Assembly (NCBI GenBank): GCA_944388385.1
Contig: CALXIO010000001.1
Location: forward strand, 1 to 64,000
Length of the DNA stretch: 64,000 nt
Origin: an uncultured Ruminiclostridium sp.
GTDB taxonomy: Bacteria; Bacillota; Clostridia; Oscillospirales; Ruminococcaceae
Reading direction: 5' to 3'
Every line of letters begins with the position of its first letter. The first letter of the stretch is position 1. This document shows, piece by piece, positions 7,825-15,791 of this stretch. The position numbers and the translations under genes were made by a program. Below the pieces are notes generated by a model. That model saw only the letters and a list, made by a program, of their open reading frames with translations, searched no databases and had not been told where the DNA came from.

Positions 7825-10800
7825 ATGAGTGGATTTGTTCATTTACACGTCCACAGCGAATACAGTCTTTTAGACGGGGCTTGCCGTATAAAGGAGCTTG
7901 TAAGGACGATAAAGGAAATGGGACAGACAGCCGTAGCTATAACCGACCATGGGGTTATGTACGGCTGTTATGATTTTTATAAGGAATGTATAAATAACGG
8001 CATTAAGCCCATAATCGGCTGTGAGGTATATGAAGCCCCCGGTTCAAGGCATGAAAAAGGGGGAAACATAGGCCGTAACGAATATTATCACCTGATACTA
8101 TTATGTAAAAACTCCACCGGATATAAAAATCTGTGCAGGCTTGTTTCAAGGGGCTTTACAGAGGGCTTTTATCAAAAGCCCCGAATAGATAAGGAGCTTT
8201 TGAAAAGGTACAGCGAGGGGCTTATTGCCCTTAGTGCCTGTCTTGTGGGAAAGATACCGAAGCTACTGCTTGCGGACAGGTTTGAGGATGCTGTAAGGGC
8301 GGTGGAGGAATATAAGGAGATATTCGGAGAGGATAACTTCTATATAGAGCTACAGGATCACGGTATTAAGGAGCAACGGCAGATATACCCCTATCTTTTG
8401 CGATTGGCAAAGAAAACAAACACTCCCTTAGTGGCTACCAATGATGCCCACTATCTTAAAAAAGAGGACAGCTTTGTACAAAGGGTGCTTACCTGTATTT
8501 CCACAAATACAAGGCTTGATGATAAAAGCTCCCTTACCTTTCCTACCGATGAGTTTTATTTAAAAACCGAGAGGGAAATGAGAGAGCTGTTTCCCCCGGA
8601 TGCAATAGACAATACGGTAAAGATAGCGGAAAAATGCAATTTTGCCTTTGATGAGGGAAAGCTGATACTGCCCCATTTTAAGGTGGAGGGCTGGGATAAT
8701 AACGAGGCTTACTTTGACTATCTTGTGGATAAGGGGAGAGGGGAGCATTACGGAAATAATCCCCACCCGGATATAATAAGCCGTATTGAGCATGAGAAAA
8801 ATGTTATAAAGAAAATGGACTTTGTGGACTATTTTCTTATTGTGGCGGATTATGTGGAGTATGCAAGACGGCATAATATAGCGGTAGGCCCCGGCAGAGG
8901 CTCAGGCGCAGGAAGTGTGTGTGCCTATTGCCTTCATATTACCGATGTGGACCCTATACAGTATAATCTGCTGTTTGAGAGATTTTTAAACCCGGAAAGG
9001 GTATCCATGCCGGACTTTGATATAGATTTTTGCTATATCAGGCGGCAGGAGGTTATTGACTATGTGGTAAATAAGTACGGCAGAGATCATGTTACCCAGA
9101 TAGCCGCCTTTGATACCATGAAGGCAAGGGGCTCTGTAAGAGATGCGGCAAGGGTAATGGGTATACCCTATGCAGATGCAGACAGGATAGCAAAGCTGAT
9201 ACCGGGAGGGCCGGGAGGAACTATTGAAGCCGCCCTTACCCCGGGAAGCGAGCTTATGAAGATAGTGCAGTCAGACAGCAATATAGCAAGGCTTATAGAT
9301 ACTGCCAAAAAGCTTCAGGGAACACCCAGAAACCTGTCGGTGCATCCCGCAGGGGTGGTTATAACAAGAGAGCCTGTTGATGAATATGTACCTCTTTGCA
9401 AAAGCAGAGAGGACACCATAACCCAGTTTGAAAAGGGTGCTGTTGAAGGACTGGGTCTTGTAAAGATGGACGTGCGAACTGTTTGCCGGCTAAACTATTC
9501 GGAAACGAAAACAAAACCGGCAGAGCTATACGCTTAACTTCTGTGATGATAATGGGGCGAAATTCCCCTTACGGGTAAAGGCCTGTACCCGTACCTTAAG
9601 CTCCGGTATGCTCTGTATTCTTAAAAATACAGGGTATAAAGCCCGGTAAAGTCGGCCGTGTAATTACGGTCGGAGGTCCATAAAGTGCAGTATGCTGACT
9701 CACCGGAAACCGCTGTTTGTACGACGGCTATATCGCATATACACTTGTCCGTTATGTATATGCCGTGCCTTATTTTCCTTTCAGGCTATGGGGGATAGGG
9801 GGTATATCTGTCAAAGGCGGCAGCTAAGCTGCATGGTAAGGATAGTTACAGAGGAACAGTTGAAGTTGTGAAAGGGATAAAGGGAATTCCCCAAAGAAAA
9901 AGCAAGGCATTTTTTGTGGGGTGTTATCCTTGGAATGTTTAAGCGTTTATGCCCTTAGCAGTCAGGAAATGGTCTGCGAATCACAATGGCAGCAGCCCGT
10001 AGTAGTAAGGACACCTTAATCGGTGTATGGCGAAGGGGCATAGTCGGTGTAATGCCGATGGAACGCCGTGTGCGGTGAAAATCGCACGCACGGTGTGAAG
10101 TGGGGGAAAATCCGCCTTAGCGTAAAGACGAAGGACAGGATTACCTATCACTATTTTTTAGCACTGAGAAACCTTACGGTAATAGAGGATTGCTGTAAGC
10201 TGGTAAGAGAAAAAGAACCGGATTTTGATATAGAAAAAATCCCTCTGGATGATAAAAATGTATATAAAATGCTGTCCACAGGCGGTACTGAGGGTGTATT
10301 TCAGTTTGAAAGCTACGGTATGACCTCTGTACTTAAAAGAATGAAGCCCGGTTCAATAGAGGACCTTACTGCGGCATTGTCACTTTACCGCCCGGGACCT
10401 ATGGATTCAATAGATACCTATATTGAAAACAAGGCACACCCTGAAAGGGTGGCGTGTAAGCACCCTCTTTTAAAGGATATACTGAAGGACACCTACGGCT
10501 GTCTTGTATATCAGGAGCAGGTAATGATGATATGTACCACCCTTGCAGGCTATTCTTACGGCAGGGCGGATATAGTAAGAAGAGCCATGTCAAAGAAAAA
10601 GCCGGAGGCCATGGCAAAGGAGCGTGACAGCTTTGTAAAGGGAGCTGTTGAAAGGGGTGTTAATAATGCCCTTGCAAATGAGATATTTGACGAAATGGAG
10701 AAATTCGCTTCCTATGCCTTTAATAAAAGCCATGGTGTTGCCTATTCCATTGTGGCATATCGCACCGCATATCTGCGGTATTACTACTATAAGGAATATA

Positions 10801-11897
10801 TGATTTCCCTTATTACAAGCGTTATGGGAAACAGGGAAAAGACAGCAGAATATATAAACGACCTGTACGAAAATAATGTAAAGCTGTTACCGCCCCATGT
10901 AAATTACAGTAATGCCGGCTTTTCAATAGAAACTGACTCCATAAGATACGGCCTTAAGGCCATAAAGAACATGGGAATAGGCATTATTGAGGGAATTATT
11001 GAGGAACGCTCAAAGGGAAAATATACAAGCCTGTATGATTTTTGCAGCAGAATGTCCCCCTACCGCATAAATAAAACAGCGGTGGAATCCCTTATAAAAA
11101 GCGGAGCTCTTGACGGCCTTGGCAATAACAGAAGGGAAATGATGCTAAGCTATGAAATGCTTCTGAATTCCCTTTCTTCATCCTACAGCCGGGTAAACCC
11201 GGGGCAGATGAGCCTTTTTGATGAGGAGGAAACAACTGACCCCGGCTATGAAATGACGGTGGCTGATGAATATGACGGAAAACAGCTTTTGCTTATGGAA
11301 AAGGAGGTACTGGGTATCTATCTTTCAGGACACCCCACCGATACCTACCGCCATTATGCCAAAAGCCACGGCTTTTTAACCTTAGGGGGTATTATATCAT
11401 CAGAGGACGGAAAAACAGCGGATGCTGTGGTTATGGTAAATACCGCCCGTCACCGCACCACAAAAAGGGGAGAGGAAATGGGAAATTACACCCTTGAGGA
11501 TGCCTCTGCTGAGCTTGAGGCCATGCTTTTCCCGAAGAGCTTTCCTCTGTATAAGGATATATTAAGACCAGGGGAGATAGTCCTTGTGAATATAAGGGTA
11601 AGCAAAAAGGACGAGGACGATATTACCTATATAATAAATTCAGCAAAGCCGGTAACCGGTGAAATGGCAATAAAGCCAAAAATCCTATACGTTCAGTTTG
11701 AGTCAAGGGCAGATGAAAGGGTAGCCCGGTTTAAAAAGCTGATAGACAGTCATAAAGGGCATAATAAGGTGGTGGTATGCTTTAAGGATACCCGCGAAAC
11801 ATTTACATTATCACCGCAAAAATATACTGATTTAAGCCCTGATTTAATGAAACAGCTTGAAAATTTATGCGGAAGTAATAACATTCTCATAAAATAA
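7825..11897 (+). CDS. dnaE: DNA polymerase III subunit alpha (DnaE), split by a group II intron: join 7825-9471, 10155-11897
   Basis: Exon 1 gives residues 1-549 and exon 2 gives 580 more; removing 9472-10154 restores one open frame of 1129 residues, a normal DnaE length. Exon 1 has the PHP domain (HVHSEYSLLDG), the palm Asp pair in MPDFDIDFC (D399, D401) and ends with VKMD, whose D549 corresponds to the third catalytic Asp (E. coli D555). Exon 2 continues FLALRNLTVIEDC, as in the conserved family motif. It then has the finger region, tandem HhH, a clamp-binding QMSLF, and an OB fold. Unspliced RNA stops at 9535-9537, just inside the intron, so polymerase synthesis depends on splicing. Clostridia usually also have PolC, which is not in this window. 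Confidence 0.9.
9472..10154 (+). mobile_element. ORF-less group II intron in dnaE
   Basis: The 683-nt insert starts GTGCGA (group II 5' consensus GTGYG) and ends CACTAT (3' AY). Positions 10063-10096 fold as a perfect 34-nt domain V: CGC triad in the lower stem, 7-bp lower helix, two-base CG bulge, upper helix and GAAA tetraloop. Domain VI follows at about 10100-10154 with a bulged A in GGATTACC. The last six exon bases (ATGGAC, 9466-9471) are matched exactly by GTCCAT at 9676-9681, a candidate EBS1. No reverse transcriptase frame exists, so splicing would need a maturase from elsewhere or self-splicing. Exact class (IIB or other) is not settled. Confidence 0.9.
10063..10096 (+). ncRNA. Group II intron catalytic domain V
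   Basis: A 34-nt hairpin. Lower stem ACGCCGTG pairs with CACGGTGT (one G-T), then a two-base CG bulge on the 3' side, an upper stem TGCG/CGCA extended by G-T and T-A, and a GAAA loop. This matches the diagnostic geometry of domain V. A GTG start (10068) and a long frame inside it are artefacts of the intron's 3' part being open into exon 2. Confidence 0.9.
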
Positions 11898-11921
11898 CCT
11901 CAGATTTTGTTAAATTTACTA

Positions 11922-11950
11922 TTGACTAATGTTTGGTTTTGTTGTAAACT
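11922..11950 (+). promoter_or_regulatory. Putative pfkA promoter
   Basis: TTGACT at 11922-11927, 17-bp spacer and TAAACT at 11945-11950. The transcript would start near 11957, about 70 nt before the pfkA ATG. No clear terminator separates it from dnaE. Confidence 0.6.
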
Positions 11951-12025
11951 GAAAATGTGTGAATTCATAGGGAAAGTATGCACTTTTCCTGTTTATCTAT
12001 TTTTCCAAGGAAGGATGTACGACAA

Positions 12026-12985
12026 ATGAAAAAGATTGGTGTATTGACCAGCGGCGGCGACGCTCCCGGCATGAATGCGGTTATCCGTGCAGTTACAAGA
12101 GCAGGTATTGCTAAGGGCATGGAGGTAGTAGGTATCCGCAGAGGTTACAACGGCCTTATCAACGGCGATATTATTGACCTTGGTGCAAGAAGCGTATCCG
12201 ACATTATCCAGAGAGGCGGCACAATGCTTTATACAGCAAGATGCGCTGAATTCAGATATGAGGACGGCCTTCAGAAGGCTAAGCAGACCTGTATCGAAAA
12301 CGGAATTGAGGGTATTGTTGTAGTAGGTGGCGACGGCTCTTTCAGAGGTGCGGCTGACTTATCAGCAAGAGGTATTCTTTGTGTAGGTGTACCCGGCACT
12401 ATCGACAACGATATTTCCATGACTGAATACACTATCGGTTATGATACAGCTATGAACACAGCTATGGAGATGGTAGACAAGCTCCGTGATACTGCTCAGT
12501 CCCACGACAGATGCTCAGTAGTTGAGGTTATGGGCAGAAATGCAGGCTATATCGCACTTAACACAGGTGTTGCCTGCGGTGCTACTTATATCATCACCAA
12601 GGAAGAGCCCTATACAATAAATGAAGTTATCAACAAGATCATTGACGGTCAGAAGAGCGGCAAGCATCACTTTATCGTAGTAGTTGCTGAGGGTATCGGT
12701 AACTCTGACCAGATCGCAAAGGAAATTGAGCAGGCTACAGGCGTTGAGAGCCGTACTACTATCTTAGGCCACGTACAAAGAGGCGGCAGCCCCACAGTTC
12801 GTGACAGAGTAGCTGCAAGCCAGCTTGGTTATTATGCAGTTGACCTTCTTTCAAAGGGTATCGGCAATCGTGTAGTAGGCTTCCAGAACAACAATGTTGT
12901 AGACTATGACATTCAGGAAGCATTAAAGATGACAAAGAGCTTTGAGCATGAGCTTTACAGAATAGCTAATGAAATAAGCTTCTGA
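12026..12985 (+). CDS. pfkA: ATP-dependent 6-phosphofructokinase
   Basis: A 319-residue glycolytic enzyme converting fructose 6-phosphate to the 1,6-bisphosphate. It has LTSGGDAPGMNAVIR at the N-terminus, the ATP-site GGDGS, the catalytic PGTIDNDI, MGRNAGYIA and the GHVQRGGSP motif, all in the spacing of bacterial PfkA; GGDGS (Gly, not Asp, at the key position) indicates ATP over pyrophosphate. The ATG at 12026 has AAGGAAGG upstream; 16 in-frame upstream codons from 11978 do not belong to the family. Unlike its dnaE neighbour, its codons look like those of highly expressed genes. Confidence 0.95.
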   Translation: MKKIGVLTSGGDAPGMNAVIRAVTRAGIAKGMEVVGIRRGYNGLINGDIIDLGARSVSDIIQRGGTMLYTARCAEFRYEDGLQKAKQTCIENGIEGIVVVGGDGSFRGAADLSARGILCVGVPGTIDNDISMTEYTIGYDTAMNTAMEMVDKLRDTAQSHDRCSVVEVMGRNAGYIALNTGVACGATYIITKEEPYTINEVINKIIDGQKSGKHHFIVVVAEGIGNSDQIAKEIEQATGVESRTTILGHVQRGGSPTVRDRVAASQLGYYAVDLLSKGIGNRVVGFQNNNVVDYDIQEALKMTKSFEHELYRIANEISF

Positions 12986-13038
12986 TATTATCCCCAAAGG
13001 GGTTAATATATTTTATCCGAGCATTTGCTCTGCTGTTA

Positions 13039-13141
13039 ACGACAGAGTAGGGATATGCGCGTAAAGTGCTTATGGGACGGGGAGTTGCCCATAGGACGAA
13101 CACCACAGGGTGGCGGTGCATATTTCGCATCTCGCTGTTGC
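13039..13141 (+). ncRNA. Tetrahydrofolate (THF-I) riboswitch
   Basis: Outer helix CGACAG (13041-13046) pairs with CTGTTG (13134-13139). Inside are the conserved THF blocks: GAGTAG, GCGTAAAGTG, GGGACGG, then a stem TTATGGG/CCCATAG-type arm, and GGCGGTGC with CATCTCGC at the 3' side. It lies 78 nt before a FolT-type transporter gene, the commonest target of this class. Folate binding would be expected to shut off expression; the region 13142-13205 before the AAGGAGG site would hold the expression platform, but I cannot assign it a definite terminator. Confidence 0.8.
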
Positions 13142-13218
13142 ATAAATAGAGATAATTGCCATATTTATCCCGAATTATGTAATTGCGTTAAGCACTAAGT
13201 AATTTTAAGGAGGTAAAT

Positions 13219-13839
13219 ATGGCATTCTTTTTAAACTTTAAAAAGTCCTTTAACGAGCTGAAGTCGGTTCGCTGTCTTACGGTAACCGCACTTCTTATCG
13301 CAGTTTCGGTGGCGCTTAAATTTGCTACGATATTGCCCAGCGAAACATTGAAAATCAGCTTTGCCTTTGTGGGTCTGGCGGCTATCGGTATGCTTTTCGG
13401 CCCTACTGTTGCAGGTCTTGCGGGAATTGTTACCGACGTGGTGGGATTTTTAGTCCGTCCCACGGGAGCATTTTCTCCCATATTCACCTTGGTGGAGGTT
13501 ATAGGAGCTGTTATATACGGCATATTCCTTTATAATCTCAATCCTGCAAAGATAGAATTTGAAAAAGGCAGGCTTATACACAGTATAAAGGTGAACCTTG
13601 TACAGGTGGTAAGGGTATTTATGGCAAAATTTTCCGTCAACCTTATCTGCAACGTTATTTTGAATACCGGCGCTATGGTGATGATGGGATTTTTTGCACC
13701 GGAGCTATTCTGGATAAAGATATGCGAAAGGGCTTTGAAAAATCTTATGATGCTGCCTATTGAGGTGGCAATATTGCTGGTTATTTTATACCCTGTTATG
13801 GTGGCATATCGTGCCGCCTTTAAGGTAAAGACAGCATAA
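13219..13839 (+). CDS. folT: ECF transporter S component, FolT family (folate uptake)
   Basis: A 206-residue integral membrane protein with about six hydrophobic segments. The segment SVALKFATILPSETLKISFAFVGLAAIGMLFGP, here only cited by its ends, and GIVTDVVGFLVRP match the FolT group. S components bind the vitamin and share the EcfA-A'-T energizing module, which is not in this window. The upstream THF riboswitch independently supports folate as substrate. AAGGAGG lies 7 nt before the ATG. Confidence 0.88.
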   Translation: MAFFLNFKKSFNELKSVRCLTVTALLIAVSVALKFATILPSETLKISFAFVGLAAIGMLFGPTVAGLAGIVTDVVGFLVRPTGAFSPIFTLVEVIGAVIYGIFLYNLNPAKIEFEKGRLIHSIKVNLVQVVRVFMAKFSVNLICNVILNTGAMVMMGFFAPELFWIKICERALKNLMMLPIEVAILLVILYPVMVAYRAAFKVKTA

Positions 13840-13852
13840 ACGAGGTAAAATT

Positions 13853-14644
13853 ATGACTAAGCTTGGTTTTATAGGTACAGGCAACATGGGAAGCGCCATT
13901 ATAAGAGGCTTATCCGCTAAAAATAAGGATATTTCCCTTTTTGCCTATGATAAGGACACCGAAAAGGCAAAGAGCCTTATTGAGTGTGGTGTTACCCTTT
14001 GCGAGGATGAAATTTCCCTTGTGAAGGAATGTGACTACATACTTTTTGCGTTAAAGCCCCAGGTTATAGCTGATGTGCTTGATACTATCAAGGGCAATAC
14101 AGAGGGTAAGGTATTTATATCTATCTGCGCCGGAATTTCAGCAAAGTATATAAGCGATACTTTAGGGGGCGCTAAGGTGGTACAGGTAATGCCCAATACC
14201 CCTATGATGTTAGGACTTGGCGCTTCTGCTGTTGCAAGGGGCGAGGGTGTAGCCGACAGCGAATTTGCCTTTGCTAAGGGGGTAATTGAAAGCTGCGGTA
14301 TTGCCATGGAAGTCCCCATAGATAAGATGAATGAGATAATTGCCGTAAACGGCAGTTCTCCTGCATTTATCTATCTTTTTGCAAAGGGCTTTACAGATTA
14401 TGCAAAAAGTGTGGGCATAGACGAAAATACCGCATTACAGCTTTTTGCTCAGTCCCTTGTGGGCTCAGCTAAGATGCTTACCGATTCGGGTATGACTGTA
14501 GACCAGCTTATAAAACAGGTTTCCTCCCCGGGAGGAACTACAATAGCAGGACTTGATAAGCTGTATGAGGGGGAGCTTTTAAAGACGGTGGATAACTGCT
14601 GTAAGGCTTGCACCAACAGAGCTTATGAGCTTGCACAGAAATAA
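13853..14644 (+). CDS. proC: Pyrroline-5-carboxylate reductase
   Basis: A 263-residue NAD(P)H enzyme for the last step of proline synthesis. The Rossmann motif GFIGTGNMGSAIIRG is at the N-terminus, VMPNTPMMLGLGASAV in the middle, and the C-terminal signature SSPGGTTIAGLDKLYEG is intact. It begins 13 nt after folT, so it is likely read from the same riboswitch-led transcript, though proline and folate uptake have no evident link. The region 14660-14686 after it can form a weak AATACTCC...GGGGGTATT hairpin. Confidence 0.95.
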   Translation: MTKLGFIGTGNMGSAIIRGLSAKNKDISLFAYDKDTEKAKSLIECGVTLCEDEISLVKECDYILFALKPQVIADVLDTIKGNTEGKVFISICAGISAKYISDTLGGAKVVQVMPNTPMMLGLGASAVARGEGVADSEFAFAKGVIESCGIAMEVPIDKMNEIIAVNGSSPAFIYLFAKGFTDYAKSVGIDENTALQLFAQSLVGSAKMLTDSGMTVDQLIKQVSSPGGTTIAGLDKLYEGELLKTVDNCCKACTNRAYELAQK

Positions 14645-14716
14645 TTTCACAGGCAAATGAATACTCCTTGTTGCCTTGGGGGTATTTAGTCACGGCATAA
14701 AGGCAAAGGGCGTTTT

Positions 14717-15718
14717 ATGAAAAAAATAATTTCTTTTTTACTTGTAGTAGTAATGGCAATTTCCGTTACAGCCTGCGGTTCCTCTGTTACTCCCAATGAT
14801 GAACCGGTATGGCAAAGCGGAGTGCTTTCAAATCCCAATGCGGATGAAAATGCAAAGAAGCTGTTTTCCTATCTTACCGATAATTTCGGAAAGGTAATGA
14901 TTACCTGTCAGCAGGAATCCACCTGGATGGGCTCACCTGATTATGAGATGGATTATCTCTATGAAAAAACCGGGAAATATCCTGCCATGCGTGGACTTGA
15001 CTTTATGAATGATGACTTTGACGGAGTTGTAAATCGTGCCATTGAATGGCATAACAAGGGCGGTATAGTCACTATCTGCTGGCATACCGGCATAAACGGT
15101 CTTGGCTATGAGGAATCAAAGGCGGATGTTCCGGATTTTGAAAAGCTGTTCGATGAGTCCGCCGAGGAGCATAAGAACATGAAGGCAAACTGGGACAGGG
15201 CGGCAAAGGCTCTTACCACATTAAGGGACAAGGGTATTCCGGTATTGTGGCGACCCTTCCATGAGTTTGACGGTCATTGGTTCTGGTGGAGCAAGGGCGG
15301 TGCCGAAAGCTTTAAAAAGCTGTGGCAGATGATGTATGACTATTTCATCAATGACTATAACCTTACTAACCTTATATGGGTGCTTGGTTATACAGGAGAT
15401 GTTAAGGACGGCTGGTATCCCGGTAATAATTACTGCGATATTATAGGCTCAGATACCTATGACAATTCCACCAACAGTAAGGCATGGGCAAGACTTGAAG
15501 CATTGGGCACAGGTAAAATAATGGCATTCCACGAGTGCGGAAATGTTCCTTCCATGGAGGACTTTGAAAAGGACAAGGCATTGTGGTCATGGTTTATGAT
15601 ATGGCATACCGAGTGGCTTACAAAAAATGATACCGAAAATCTTAAAAATGTCTATAACCACGAAAAGGTAATAACCCTTGACGAATTGCCCCCTTTATTT
15701 GAAGCTACCGAAGAATAA
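14717..15718 (+). CDS. GH26 beta-mannanase-like lipoprotein
   Basis: The 333-residue product has a lipoprotein signal (MKKIISFLLVVVMAISVTAC, Cys20). The GH26 acid/base Glu183 sits in WRPFHEFDGHWFWW and the nucleophile Glu273 in AFHECGN. These fit endo-beta-1,4-mannanases; beta-1,3-xylanase or lichenase activity occurs in the same family. No carbohydrate-binding module or dockerin is present, so it is a surface-anchored catalytic unit. It converges on the cellobiose phosphorylase gene, with tandem terminators between. Confidence 0.87.
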   Translation: MKKIISFLLVVVMAISVTACGSSVTPNDEPVWQSGVLSNPNADENAKKLFSYLTDNFGKVMITCQQESTWMGSPDYEMDYLYEKTGKYPAMRGLDFMNDDFDGVVNRAIEWHNKGGIVTICWHTGINGLGYEESKADVPDFEKLFDESAEEHKNMKANWDRAAKALTTLRDKGIPVLWRPFHEFDGHWFWWSKGGAESFKKLWQMMYDYFINDYNLTNLIWVLGYTGDVKDGWYPGNNYCDIIGSDTYDNSTNSKAWARLEALGTGKIMAFHECGNVPSMEDFEKDKALWSWFMIWHTEWLTKNDTENLKNVYNHEKVITLDELPPLFEATEE

Positions 15719-15721
15719 AAG

Positions 15722-15748
15722 AAAAAGGCTGTTAATACAGCCTTTTTT
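15722..15748 (+). terminator. Terminator of the GH26 gene
   Basis: AAAAAGGCTGT, TAAT loop, ACAGCCTTTTTT: stem with flanking A and T tracts 4 nt after the stop codon. Confidence 0.9.
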
Positions 15749-15759
15749 ATAGCAAAAAA

Positions 15760-15790
15760 TAACCCCGCATAAAATATGCGGGGCTTTTTT
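15760..15790. terminator. Bidirectional terminator between GH26 and GH94 genes
   Basis: CCCCGCAT (15763-15770) and ATGCGGGG (15776-15783) form the stem. It is followed by TTTTTT on the plus strand, and the upstream AAAAAATAA gives a U-tract for the minus-strand phosphorylase transcript, which stops at 15792. Confidence 0.85.
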
Positions 15791-15791
15791 A

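Noticed and set aside
9472..10154. dnaE as a pseudogene or two separate genes, with a new gene starting at GTG 10068
   Set aside because: The intervening DNA has group II ends, domain V and VI, and its precise removal restores frame and motif. The 10068 start lies inside the domain V hairpin.
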